Positions 56,726 through 64,000 of a stretch of DNA of 64,000 nucleotides are shown piece by piece. A program made the position numbers and the translations under genes. The notes beneath the pieces are model-generated. The model made no database searches and was not told where the DNA came from. It saw only the letters and a list, made by a program, of their open reading frames with translations. Within the stretch, counting starts at the first letter, position 1. Every line of letters starts with the position of its first letter. Origin of the DNA: Ascidiaceihabitans sp034111945 (GTDB lineage Bacteria > Pseudomonadota > Alphaproteobacteria > Rhodobacterales > Rhodobacteraceae); NCBI GenBank assembly GCA_047626725.1, contig JBLHSG010000019.1, positions 19,166 to 83,165 of the forward strand, in the 5' to 3' direction.

Positions 56726-57403
56726 ATGGTGAGTGAAATTTTGTTTGGTAGCCGCAAAGCCGAAGACGACACAGTAATCGAAATGCTGGCCTCTGCCATT
56801 CGCAGGGACATTTCGTTTGGTGTTTTACGCCCAGATCAAAAACTGAAAATCGATGGGCTGCGGCAATCCTACGGCGGATCAAACCATTCCATGCGCGAAA
56901 CACTGCGGGTTCTGGCCTCAGAAGGCATGGTCGAAGCCACGAACCAACGGGGATTTCGCGTGACATCCGCGACCGAAGACGATCTGCGCGACATCGTATT
57001 TTTGCGACTCGAGGTCGAAACGCTGGGGTTAAAACGATCACTTGAGCGGGGCACTGTCGCTTGGGAATCTCGTGTTATTGCGGCCCTTCATTCGGTCGCT
57101 CACGCTGACGCCGCCGTTCAAAACAATCCAGATGATTTGACGGCCCTTGAATGGGATGAAGCCTGTCGTGATTTGACAATGGCATTGGTCGAGGCAAGCG
57201 ATTCACCGCGATTGATCAAAATGACCGCGCAGTTTTTCGGTCAATCCCGCAGGTTTCGTCTGGCGCTTTTGCGCGAAGGGCGCATCGATTTTCCAGCGCG
57301 CAAGCTTCGGCAAAATAGATTGCGAGATGCGGTAATTGCGCGTGATCAAAACAGCGCAACGCAAGTGTTGGCAGACGGAATCGAGGCCGATTTAGGGGCC
57401 TAA
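56726..57403 (+). CDS. GntR/FCD family transcriptional regulator
   Basis: A 225-residue regulator. Residues 18-85 hold a winged helix: DISFGVLRPDQKLKIDGLRQSYG, then SMRETLRVLASEGMVEATNQRGFRV. The C-terminal FCD ligand domain shows DIVFLRLEVETLGLKRSL and metal-ligand-type histidines around AALHSVAHADA. It probably senses a small carboxylate or amino-acid-like ligand and controls the neighbouring MttB and ABC importer genes. It lies between mttB-like and the importer on the same strand. Confidence 0.9.
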   Translation: MVSEILFGSRKAEDDTVIEMLASAIRRDISFGVLRPDQKLKIDGLRQSYGGSNHSMRETLRVLASEGMVEATNQRGFRVTSATEDDLRDIVFLRLEVETLGLKRSLERGTVAWESRVIAALHSVAHADAAVQNNPDDLTALEWDEACRDLTMALVEASDSPRLIKMTAQFFGQSRRFRLALLREGRIDFPARKLRQNRLRDAVIARDQNSATQVLADGIEADLGA

Positions 57404-57436
57404 GACATTATCAATCGATCATTTAGGGAGGAAACA

Positions 57437-58456
57437 ATGGTCACTTTTAACAGACGTCAGACGATAGGTCTGATCGGGGCAGCGGCGGCAACGGGACTTG
57501 CGGCACCTGCAATTGCACAAGGCAAAAAGATCGTCGTGGGGGCGTTGCGGTTCACATCACATTCCGCCAGTTTCATCGCAGCAGAACGGAAATATTTTGC
57601 CGATGCGGGTCTAGATGTTGAACTGCGGTTCTTTCAGGCAGCACAACCAATGGCCGTTGCGATTGCGTCAGGCGATGTGGATTATGCGGTTACCGCGATC
57701 TCTGGTGGCTTGATTTCATTGGCAGACAAGGGCGCGATCAAAGTTATCGGCGGCGCGCTAAGCGAAGAACCGGGCATCGATGGTCAAAAGATCTTGGCGT
57801 CAGATGCAGCATTCAAAGCGGGCCTGACATCCCCTGCTGCCTTGGGGGGAAAGAAATTCGGCATCTCGACTGCCGGTTCGTCATTCCACTACATGGGGTC
57901 AAAAGTCGCGCAAGCCGAAGGCGTCGACGTGTCCTTTACGCCGCTGCAAAAAGTTGGCGCAATCATCGGCGCGCTGAAATCCGGACAGATCGATGCGTGG
58001 TCAATCGTGCCGCACATCGCCAAACCGTTGGCCGGATCCGGTGCGGTGCATATTATCGGCAGCGTGTCCGACTACCTGCCAAACTATCAGGTGACGACCG
58101 TGTTCACATCGGCGTCAAATGCCGACAACGAGCGGAGCCAGACTGCCGCCTTTATCAGTGCGTTTGGCAAAGGCGCGTCGGATTACAATTCCACCATGAT
58201 CGACAAATCCGGCGGTGACGACGGCGTAAACGAGATGGTCGATCTGATCCACAAATACGTTTACACGGACCGTCCGCGCGAAAAAGCAGCGCCGTCAATC
58301 ATCAACGGCACAATGCGGATTAACGAGGGCGCGCGATTGAACGTAGCCTCGGTTCAAGATCAGTTAAGCTGGTTCCAATCCGAGGGTCTGATCGACGCGG
58401 ACATCACCCTCGATACGTTTGTCGACACCAGCTACGTCGAGACATTCGAGGCCTAA
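57437..58456 (+). CDS. ABC importer substrate-binding protein (NMT1/SsuA-like, Tat-type signal)
   Basis: A 339-residue periplasmic binding protein. The N-terminus has a twin-arginine signal (NRRQTIGLIGAAAATGLAAP) with cleavage after AIAQ. The mature part fits the NMT1/THI5/SsuA family: IVVGALRFTSHSASFIAAERK, KYFADAGLDVELRF, AIASGDVDYAVTAISGGLIS, and GKKFGISTAGSSFHYMGSKV. A strong ribosome site (AGGGAGG, 57425-57431) precedes it. It delivers an unknown substrate to the ATPase and permease downstream; a stem-loop in the gap may keep its mRNA more abundant. Confidence 0.9.
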   Translation: MVTFNRRQTIGLIGAAAATGLAAPAIAQGKKIVVGALRFTSHSASFIAAERKYFADAGLDVELRFFQAAQPMAVAIASGDVDYAVTAISGGLISLADKGAIKVIGGALSEEPGIDGQKILASDAAFKAGLTSPAALGGKKFGISTAGSSFHYMGSKVAQAEGVDVSFTPLQKVGAIIGALKSGQIDAWSIVPHIAKPLAGSGAVHIIGSVSDYLPNYQVTTVFTSASNADNERSQTAAFISAFGKGASDYNSTMIDKSGGDDGVNEMVDLIHKYVYTDRPREKAAPSIINGTMRINEGARLNVASVQDQLSWFQSEGLIDADITLDTFVDTSYVETFEA

Positions 58457-58467
58457 ACGCAGATCAG

Positions 58468-58498
58468 CGGCGGGCCAACATTAACTAATGGCCCGTCG
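58468..58498 (+). terminator. Stem-loop between binding-protein gene and ATPase gene
   Basis: A ten-pair stem with one G-U pair (58468-58477 with 58489-58498, core CGGGCCA / TGGCCCG, 11-base loop) followed by TTATTT. It lies just after the binding-protein stop and 21 bases before the ATPase start. This is a common place for a partial terminator or mRNA-stabilising hairpin. Confidence 0.55.
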
Positions 58499-58519
58499 TT
58501 ATTTCCAAAGGACATTTCC

Positions 58520-59287
58520 ATGGATATTCGCCTAGAAGCGATCAGCCATTCGTACGGCGACACCGAAGTTCTGCGCGACATTTCGCTAAACATTCCAACA
58601 GGGCGCATCGTGTGTCTGGTGGGGCCATCGGGCTGTGGAAAGTCAACGTTGCTGCGATTGATCGGCGGGCTGGAACGCGCAACACAGGGTCGTATTTTGC
58701 AAGTCGGCACACCGCCAGATGGATGTTTGAACCCGCTGACGTATGTGTTTCAGGATTTTGCGCTGCTGCCGTGGCGAACCGTACGTGGAAATATTTCCTT
58801 GGTTCTCGAAGATCATGGCATCCGCGGCGCGCGTGCAGATGCGATAATATCGGACGTTTTGGCGCGTACAAAACTGACGGATTTCAGCCATGCGTTACCG
58901 CGTCAATTGTCCGGCGGCATGAAGCAACGCGTTGCTATCGCGCGCGCCTTGGCGGTTAAACCCGCGGTGATGTTGATGGACGAACCGTTGTCTGCCCTCG
59001 ACAGTCAGACCCGCGAATTGCTGATGGATGATCTGGTCGCGCTGTGGACGCGCCAACCGTTTACTGCCGCCTACGTCACGCACAATCTGGCAGAGGCCGT
59101 GCGACTGGGTCACCAAATTGTGGTGCTTTCGCGCAGGCCTGGCGTCGTTCGCGAAATTGTTGAAATTGACAAACCCCTGCATGAACGCGTGCACGGTGAT
59201 CCCGATCTGGAAAAAACCCAAAATTATTTGTGGGATTTAATGCGCGAAGAAGCCCGCGCCGCCGATGAGGAACTGCTAGATGTCTGA
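58520..59287 (+). CDS. ABC importer ATPase (SsuB/TauB-like)
   Basis: A 255-residue ATPase. Walker A GPSGCGKSTLLRLIGG near residue 35, Q-loop FQDFALLPW, signature LSGGMKQRVAIARAL and Walker B VMLMDEPLSALDS near residue 155, with the H-loop in AAYVTHNLAEAV. It energises uptake together with the downstream permease, which it overlaps by 8 bases. The family handles sulphonates, nitrate, taurine and pyrimidine precursors; substrate here unknown. Confidence 0.94.
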   Translation: MDIRLEAISHSYGDTEVLRDISLNIPTGRIVCLVGPSGCGKSTLLRLIGGLERATQGRILQVGTPPDGCLNPLTYVFQDFALLPWRTVRGNISLVLEDHGIRGARADAIISDVLARTKLTDFSHALPRQLSGGMKQRVAIARALAVKPAVMLMDEPLSALDSQTRELLMDDLVALWTRQPFTAAYVTHNLAEAVRLGHQIVVLSRRPGVVREIVEIDKPLHERVHGDPDLEKTQNYLWDLMREEARAADEELLDV

Positions 59288-60089
59288 AACCCAAACCACA
59301 AACGCCCCCATCGAAGTTCGTTTTCGCGGCGGCGGATTTGCACCAAAGGCACGCCGCTGGGTCGGTTTGTTCGTGTTCGTGGTTTTGATCGCAATCATGG
59401 AAATCGGCACACGCACGGGATGGATTTCTGCGCTGACTCTCCCGAAACCATCAGATGTTTTGGCCACATTCGGTGAACTGTGGGAAAGCGGTTTGTTGTT
59501 CAAACACCTCGCGCCATCTCTTAGTCGATTGGCAGTCGGCGCAACGCTTGGTGCCAGTGTCGGCATTGGCGTCGGTGTTTTGATCGGCCTGTTTTCCTAC
59601 GTGCGTGCGGGTTTGGTCCCGTTGGTGGCCGCAATTTTTCCAATACCGAAAATTGCCCTGTTGCCGCTGTTTGTGATCTGGTTCGGGATAGATGAATCCT
59701 CAAAATACGCGCTGATCGCCTTCGGAACATTCACGCCGACGGTCGTGGCAACGTATGGGGCTGTCGACAACGTAGATCGTTCGCTTATTCGAATGGGGCA
59801 AAGTTTTGGACTGTCGTGGTTTTCCATCGTCCGCAAAATCGTGCTGCCCGGTGCGATGCCAGGCATCTTATCAGGTTTACGCATTTCACTGGCCATCGCG
59901 ATCATCCTACTGGTCGCCGCTGAGATGTTAGGCGCAGAATACGGCATCGGCGCGTATATTCTGGAGGCAGGATCGCTTTATGATTTGGAACGTCTATTCG
60001 CCGGAGTCGTGATGTTGTCGCTTCTAGGTGTGGTTTTGAGCACCATAATCGGCCTGATCGAACGACGCCTTCTTGGGTGGCGGTCATAA
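59280..60089 (+). CDS. ABC importer permease (SsuC/TauC-like)
   Basis: A 269-residue inner-membrane permease with six or so membrane segments, beginning WVGLFVFVVLIAIMEIGTRT, and the EAA-type loop ...FGLSWFSIVRKIVLPGAMPGILSG, typical of the binding-protein-dependent transport fold. It overlaps the ATPase gene by 8 bases. It is the last clearly intact gene of the importer; the mobile-element scar begins soon after. Confidence 0.92.
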   Translation: MSETQTTNAPIEVRFRGGGFAPKARRWVGLFVFVVLIAIMEIGTRTGWISALTLPKPSDVLATFGELWESGLLFKHLAPSLSRLAVGATLGASVGIGVGVLIGLFSYVRAGLVPLVAAIFPIPKIALLPLFVIWFGIDESSKYALIAFGTFTPTVVATYGAVDNVDRSLIRMGQSFGLSWFSIVRKIVLPGAMPGILSGLRISLAIAIILLVAAEMLGAEYGIGAYILEAGSLYDLERLFAGVVMLSLLGVVLSTIIGLIERRLLGWRS

Positions 60090-60687
60090 TGGACGCGATC
60101 TAGTCAGAAACGCAGAACGCGATCCCCAATTCGAAAATTGACAGGTCTAAGTTCAAGAATGCAGCTAGCCAATTGACTTGCGAATGTCTTAACGCAACAG
60201 CAATTATAGTGGGTATTCGTCGTGTACTACCAAAAATAAAATCCCTCGTAAAAACAAAGGCTTAGCTCCTTATCAGCGGCTTAGCTGAATATTGGATGCG
60301 GGAGTAGAGTTTGTGGATCGATCTAATCATATGTAACGAAATCAATATCTTAAATGGATATCAAATGTACCACCTCTATGCGCTTTGACCTGCATTCTCA
60401 TGGGCTAGTAAAAGCTGAAACCACCGTATTTCCTCTTGCTTTAGCCAAGGCGATTGACACTCAAGATCAACAAGAACACTTTGACCCTGGTACGCCTCAA
60501 TGGCCTCTGAAGTATACGATTGAGATCGAGAAAGGTTGCCCAGCTTCCGGTTACCGCCAAAACGCGCCAGGTATTGCTGCTTGCTATATTACCGAATAAA
60601 AGCACCTCCTGGACCAGAATTTTCAATCACATCAGCAGCACCGTTCAGCCAGATAATTGAATACGGATATGGGAGTTAAAAAGCTGG
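60090..60687. other. Gene-poor, AT-richer stretch left of the decayed element
   Basis: No gene with recognisable homology. Base composition is visibly lower in GC than the chromosome before 60.1 kb. It contains a 9-base direct repeat GGCTTAGCT (60259-60267 and 60278-60286) and one 81-codon open frame (60354-60599) with no recognisable features and poor-looking codon use; I do not support the latter as a gene. A tRNA-like 15-mer lies at 60293-60307. Confidence 0.5.
60293..60307 (-). other. Possible att remnant resembling a tRNA 3' end
   Basis: Read on the minus strand this is CTACTCCCGCATCCA, which matches 14 of 15 bases of a tRNA acceptor end with CCA (CTACTCCCGCAACCA). Integrative elements often leave such a copy at their border. 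The match is short and the base change in the CCA-proximal part argues that it is decayed, so the call is tentative. Confidence 0.25.
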
Positions 60688-60918
60688 ATGTTAGATCGTT
60701 ATCAAAGAGAAATCCCACGCGAGGCTGATCGCGTCTATCTGGACAGCTTCATTGATGAAACCGCTGCAGCAGATTTTCTGTGCCAAAGCGTGCGAACACT
60801 GCAGAAATGGCGTGTCACAGGCTTTGGCCCTGATTTCTTCAAGCCGGGCCGTTCTGTGCGCTACCGTCGCCGCGAATTGATCGTCTGGGCAGAAGCACGT
60901 AGGCGCAAGCACACCTAA
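60688..60918 (+). CDS. Small excisionase/AlpA-like HTH protein
   Basis: A 76-residue protein with a MerR/excisionase-type winged helix: DETAAADFLCQSVRTLQKWR and the wing GFGPDFFKPGRSVRYRRREL, ending in a basic tail RRRKHT. Such proteins guide recombinases or regulate integrative elements (AlpA/Xis type). Its presence next to decayed mobile-element genes supports an integrated-element origin. The wide gap before it and a strong hairpin after it suggest its own transcription unit. Confidence 0.75.
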   Translation: MLDRYQREIPREADRVYLDSFIDETAAADFLCQSVRTLQKWRVTGFGPDFFKPGRSVRYRRRELIVWAEARRRKHT

Positions 60919-60988
60919 CAATAACCCGTTTTGCCTCTGAGGGCTTGGCAGCACCTTTGAGGGTTTTGGGGCCGAAAGGCTTTCAAAC

Positions 60989-61020
60989 GGGCGCGTGGTT
61001 TCGCGACTGCGCGCCCTTTC
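60989..61020 (+). terminator. Hairpin after the excisionase-like gene
   Basis: GGGCGCG (60989-60995) and CGCGCCC (61010-61016) form a 7-base-pair stem with a 14-base loop followed by TTTC. It lies between the HTH gene and the next small gene and may be an intrinsic terminator. Confidence 0.4.
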
Positions 61021-61057
61021 TATGTCTGTCGTTACCCAAATCCGAAAGGGATTTTTC

Positions 61058-61279
61058 ATGACCAAACAACCTGCTTACAAGTTTCGACTTGGACTAATCA
61101 CCGCAACCATCTGGGACAACGACGGCTTCTATTCCGTTGATTTATCACGCTCTTACAAAAACAGCGGCGGCCAATGGCAAAGCACCACCAGCTACGGCCA
61201 CTCTGATCTATTGAAAATCGCCAAGTCCGCCGAGCGCGCGGAAAACTGGATCGCGAAGCAAGCAAATGCAGCCAAATAA
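61058..61279 (+). CDS. Small hypothetical protein of integrative-element type
   Basis: A 73-residue protein with a clear ribosome site (GAAAGGG, 61043-61049) before the ATG at 61058. The sequence (KFRLGLITATIWDNDGFYSV, then SLYKNSGGQWQS-like segment DLSRSYKNSGGQWQSTTSYG) is of a type often seen in Rhodobacteraceae integrative elements and plasmids next to AlpA genes; I do not know its function. No domain call is possible. Confidence 0.55.
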   Translation: MTKQPAYKFRLGLITATIWDNDGFYSVDLSRSYKNSGGQWQSTTSYGHSDLLKIAKSAERAENWIAKQANAAK

Positions 61280-61411
61280 TTCACCCGGTAAAAACCCAGT
61301 TCGGCCCCAAAACAAAAGCTGCCCCGCCGGAGGCACCGATCAAACCAAAAGGACATCAAAACGGATAGCTAATCGCACCTCCCCTCTGGAAATACATGCA
61401 CCATTCCAGAC

Positions 61412-61720
61412 ATGACCATTTTGCATAAAGGCTTTGATACGATTGCTTTATCGATCAAGGCAGCATTGACGCCAGAATTCCAAAATTATCTGGAAAGTGA
61501 ATAGACCCGTGCTGTGCAGCTACGGCGGCGTAGATTTCCATCTCAAACATCACGGTGGGTCAGGGTATCAGTTCTTGCTAGACGGTGGCCCAGACGGCGC
61601 GTCATGGGCGTTCAAGCGGCCCCACCCCAAAGACCCGTGAGGCATCCGCATCAACATCGGCTCAAGGCACCTCGCATTAAATGGACTGGGCCGCGCCAAG
61701 GCACATGTCGAGGACACGTT
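61412..61720 (+). pseudogene. Decayed replication/element protein, frameshifted and with a nonsense codon
   Basis: From ATG 61412 a 30-residue start (MTILHKGFDTIALSIKAAL...) ends at TAG 61502-61504. In the frame from 61503 the text then resumes as LCSYGGVDFHLKHHGGSGYQ, ... SWAFKRPHPKDP, hits TGA at 61638-61640 exactly where W would be expected (DP-W-GIRI), and goes on as GIRINIGSRHLALNGLGRAK. I recognise this pattern as a plasmid/integrative-element protein of replication-initiator type, from memory of the family. One frameshift, probably with internal loss, plus one nonsense mutation make it a pseudogene. Confidence 0.6.
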
Positions 61721-62013
61721 GGAGGCATGGGGCAACCGTCCAGGTTTAGCAGACCGCGCAATTGTCGTCAGCCTGCCAGTGATAGCACCGTCAGAACGGG
61801 CCTTTGAGGGAGAGTTTAACAAGGCATTAGATGCAGTCATGCCGCGCATTTTGGCGGGTTTGCTGAATGCGGTATCGGCCGCACTCGCCAACCTTAGTTC
61901 TGTGCGACTCTCAGAGCGGCCTAGGATGGCAGACTTTGCGAAATGGGTTAGTGCCGCCGAACCTGACTTAGGTTGGCCTGAAGGGGCGTTTGTGTCGGCG
62001 TATGACCGCTGTC
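61719..62013 (+). pseudogene. C-terminal fragment of an element primase/ATPase
   Basis: In frame with the preceding pseudogene, text typical of the C-terminus of primase/ATP-binding proteins of integrative elements follows: NRPGLADRAIVVSLPVIAPS, a helical LNAVSAALANLSSVRL, and RPRMADFAKWVSAAEPDLGW then EGAFVSAYD. Only the last about 95 residues remain; the upstream nine-tenths are gone, replaced by the other pseudogene, so a deletion joined two genes in frame near 61720. The fragment ends at the pepD junction. Confidence 0.6.
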
Positions 62014-62505
62014 AAAAGCGGCGTTCACTCCATGAGCTCTGATGTGGACGGTTTGGTTGAAACCTCGAATAATCTTTCTGTGGCAGGAGCCGCTGACGGA
62101 CACATGTCCGTCATTTGTTTGGCACGGACCTGCATCGAAGAGCACAAGCCAAGCATCGTTGATCAGGTCAGACATAGCTTCGCCGCCACCGACGCGACAA
62201 TCACCACTGAAAACGACTCGCCCGGTTGGGAGCCTCGCGCAGACAGCGCTTTGCTTTCGCTGATGTCCGCTGCGTATGAGGACGTTATCGGCCAGCCACC
62301 CGGTGTTATTGCCATCCATGCAGGGCTGGAAACCGGCATCTTGTCGGGTACCTTCCCGCAAACCGAAATGGTATCGTACGGCCCGAACATTCTCGGTGCT
62401 CACTCGCCAGACGAGCGGGTTCAGATCAGCTCTGTACAAAAAGTCTGGAGCATCCTGCAAAAAACACTCTCCTCCATCCCATCACAAAAGGATATTTCAC
62501 AATGA
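62011..62505 (+). pseudogene. pepD: 5'-truncated aminoacyl-histidine dipeptidase (pepD), C-terminal third
   Basis: An open frame of about 163 codons matching the C-terminal third of the M20-type Xaa-His dipeptidase PepD: MSSDVDGLVETSNNLSV, SPGWEPRADSALLSLMSAAY, VIAIHAGLETGILSGTFPQ and VSYGPNILGAHSPDERVQI with the conserved metal histidines. A full PepD is about 480-490 residues; the first two-thirds, with the other metal ligands, are missing. The homology starts at about 62014, abutting the primase fragment, which makes that point the element/chromosome junction. It is very unlikely to be active. Confidence 0.75.
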
Positions 62506-63569
62506 CCCAGCAAGTTTCCGATCAACACCTTAGCGTCGCCCGTCGGATCATTCAGGAAATGTTCGCCGTAAAACCCGGAGAGACCATCGCGATTACCGCA
62601 GATGATGGGTCAGATGCTGAAATGGTGCAGGCCTTCTATTTGGCTGCCGTCGAAGTTGATGCCAAGCCGTTGGTCCTGCAGTTCCGACAGGCCACAAATA
62701 ACGGTCAGGCTGGTATGCCTGATTGGCCTGCCGAGGCGTTGGAAGCCGCCCTCAAACATGTGGATGTCTGGATCGAATATAACGAGGCCTTCATGCTTTA
62801 TTCGTCGCTCTGGGAACGCGTAATGAAAGAGAATGACACTATTCGTTACAATGTGTTTGCAGGTAGTTCTGTCGATTCATTGGAACGGGTCTTTTGCAAC
62901 TATGACATCGCAAAGATGGAGAACGTGCTAAAGACAATGGCCGACTTTGCAGCGACCACCAAGACTGTGCGCGTGAAGTCTGCAAATGGGACAGATGTGA
63001 CCTATGAAACGACCCCAGACGACACCATCGACTATGACAGTGGTGATTTCTCAACCAAAAAATTCGGTACGGCACCCGGTTACCTAAACCTCGTTCCTAA
63101 GACAGGCACGATGCAGGGCAACATCGTTTTTGACATGATTATGCATGTTGACCTTTTCAAAGGCGGTCATGTTGAATTCATCATGCAGGATGGCAAGATC
63201 GTTGACTATAAAGGCGAAGAATCCAAGGTTCTGCGTGATTACATCGCCTCTTTTAACGAAGAAAACATGTCTAAGATCAGCCACATGATGATTGGCCTTT
63301 GCCCAGGTGTCCGCGAATTAAGCTGGGAAATCGTCGAGGACGAACGTATCTGGGGTGGCGTGGATTTTGGTTTTGGTCACACATCGCCTATGGACATGCC
63401 GCCGCATGGCCAAACCGCCAGCTCTCATTTTGACGGGATCTCATCAAAGGCAACTGTTTGGTTTGACGATAAGCTCGTGGTCGAAAATGGCGTGATCGTT
63501 CTTGAGGCAGTCAAAGATGATGCCGCGGCTATCCTTAAAGAGTATGATGCAAACGTAGGTCCGGCTTAA
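62502..63569 (+). CDS. Aminopeptidase (M29-like)
   Basis: A 355-residue protein whose start overlaps the truncated pepD stop (ATGA), so the two were an operon for peptide breakdown. It has the M29/aminopeptidase-T-like layout: RRIIQEMFAVKPGETIAITAD at the N-terminus, VRVKSANGTDVTYE in the middle, and metal-ligand region GVRELSWEIVEDERIWGGVD and GHTSPMDMPPHGQTASSHFDG. It would remove N-terminal residues from peptides using zinc or cobalt. The gene appears complete, but its native promoter was probably upstream of pepD and is lost. Confidence 0.75.
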   Translation: MTQQVSDQHLSVARRIIQEMFAVKPGETIAITADDGSDAEMVQAFYLAAVEVDAKPLVLQFRQATNNGQAGMPDWPAEALEAALKHVDVWIEYNEAFMLYSSLWERVMKENDTIRYNVFAGSSVDSLERVFCNYDIAKMENVLKTMADFAATTKTVRVKSANGTDVTYETTPDDTIDYDSGDFSTKKFGTAPGYLNLVPKTGTMQGNIVFDMIMHVDLFKGGHVEFIMQDGKIVDYKGEESKVLRDYIASFNEENMSKISHMMIGLCPGVRELSWEIVEDERIWGGVDFGFGHTSPMDMPPHGQTASSHFDGISSKATVWFDDKLVVENGVIVLEAVKDDAAAILKEYDANVGPA

Positions 63570-63996
63570 GAAACGAAACACACGGATGAGATATTGGGTA
63601 TGAAAACACGAACGTCATTCCAACAATAAGGTTTTGGTCGCATCACACGATGCGCCCAAAACCGTTGAGTTGCTCATCTTGCTCATCTAATTTTGCGCGA
63701 CAAGAAAAACAAAAAGCAGACCTTCACTCAAAGCGCAGCATTGTACAAATATGGGCTCACTGCTGCCATTAGCCGCTGCGCAGCATCGCGGGGTCAAGCG
63801 CCGATTTGAGCGTCACAGACGGCCCAAAGCCGCCGTTCTTGCGGATCCCGCCTAATTACCGCTCCCAGCCCAAAGCGGACATGCCCATTCGACACAAGTG
63901 GCGGAGAGCTGATGGGGTGGATGGCTCTTGCTCCAACCAGCGTCGCGATGCGCTATACTGCGGGTGTCGATATCTGCATATGAGAGGAGCTACCCC
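63570..63996. other. Non-coding stretch at the right end
   Basis: About 430 bases without a supportable gene, apart from the hairpin at 63630-63663 and the signals of the gene starting at 63997. Short phrases such as GCCCAAAGCGGACATGCCCA look like decayed or repeated intergenic DNA. A TATACT box at 63954-63959 could be the -10 element of the next gene. Confidence 0.5.
63630..63663 (+). terminator. Hairpin after the aminopeptidase gene
   Basis: Two 15-base arms (GGTTTTGGTCGCATC / GATGCGCCCAAAACC) with one T-C mismatch and a 4-base loop (ACAC), 60 bases after the stop. There is no clean T-run directly after, but the stem is strong. Confidence 0.55.
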
Positions 63997-64000
63997 ATGG
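63997..64000 (+). CDS. Start of a gene cut by the window end
   Basis: ATG at 63997-63999 is preceded, with a 7-base spacer, by an excellent ribosome site GAGAGGAG (63982-63989) and a TATACT box at 63954-63959. Nothing can be said of the product. Confidence 0.35.

Noticed and set aside
60354..60599. An 81-codon frame as a gene
   Set aside because: No ribosome site, homology or domain is evident, and it lies in AT-richer DNA where open frames are not informative.
61514..61807. A 97-codon arginine-rich frame
   Set aside because: It is the wrong frame of the decayed element gene; the neighbouring frame carries the recognisable LKHHGGSGYQ-type text.

Overview
The window reads as chromosomal DNA of an alphaproteobacterium of the order Rhodobacterales (Roseobacter-like). 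This is inferred from gene content and order: RpoH-II-like sigma factor + ChaN + coaBC + dut, an LpoA-like lipoprotein divergent from rsmI-yraN-gshB, mreBCD-mrdA-rodA behind a leuA with a leucine leader peptide, and a DUF1467 protein beside methylmalonyl-CoA epimerase. GC content looks mid-50s percent by eye. No rRNA, intact tRNA, CRISPR array or intact insertion sequence was seen. Coding density is very high until about 60.1 kb.

Layout. 0-9.3 kb: end of an FtsX-like permease gene, a gamma-glutamylcyclotransferase-like gene, a MATE pump, gltX, glutamine-dependent nadE, a secreted protein made of MORN repeats, an unrecognised 150-aa protein and a short-chain dehydrogenase. 9.4-18.5 kb: leuA with an attenuator, a VOC protein, the rod-shape cluster mreB-mreC-mreD-mrdA-rodA and a 2-hydroxyacid dehydrogenase. 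18.6-29.3 kb: M3 peptidase, SGNH hydrolase, the minus-strand run rpoH-type sigma / chaN / coaBC / dut / membrane-anchored E1-like enzyme, then cobU with a CobC-like phosphatase, a GST and comM. 29.3-39.6 kb: rsmI-yraN-gshB-hydrolase divergent from the LpoA-like lipoprotein gene and glnD, then an iron-dependent alcohol dehydrogenase, a DMT exporter and rsgA. 39.8-51.4 kb: murJ, a rhomboid relative without the catalytic residues, trpS, nitroreductase, EI24-like protein, DUF1467, methylmalonyl-CoA epimerase, an orphan response regulator, a GNAT, a DUF1501/DUF1800 pair and aspS.

51.6-60.1 kb is a putative catabolic island: an SDR, a dimethylglycine/sarcosine dehydrogenase-like FAD/GcvT protein, an MttB-family methyltransferase without an in-frame amber codon, a GntR/FCD regulator and a three-gene ABC importer. 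Together they suggest uptake and demethylation of a methylated amine such as a betaine relative; the substrate is not shown by the sequence.

60.1-64.0 kb is different: AT-richer and gene-poor at first, then an excisionase-like small HTH gene, a small hypothetical gene, two decayed and fused mobile-element genes, a pepD gene that has lost its 5' part at the element border, an intact aminopeptidase gene, and a gene start at the right edge. I read it as the scar of an integrated element that deleted into pepD.

Most attractive leads: the methylamine-type cluster, the two-repeat super-period in the MORN protein, the membrane-anchored E1-like enzyme, the inactive rhomboid, the leu attenuator, and the decayed element/pepD junction.
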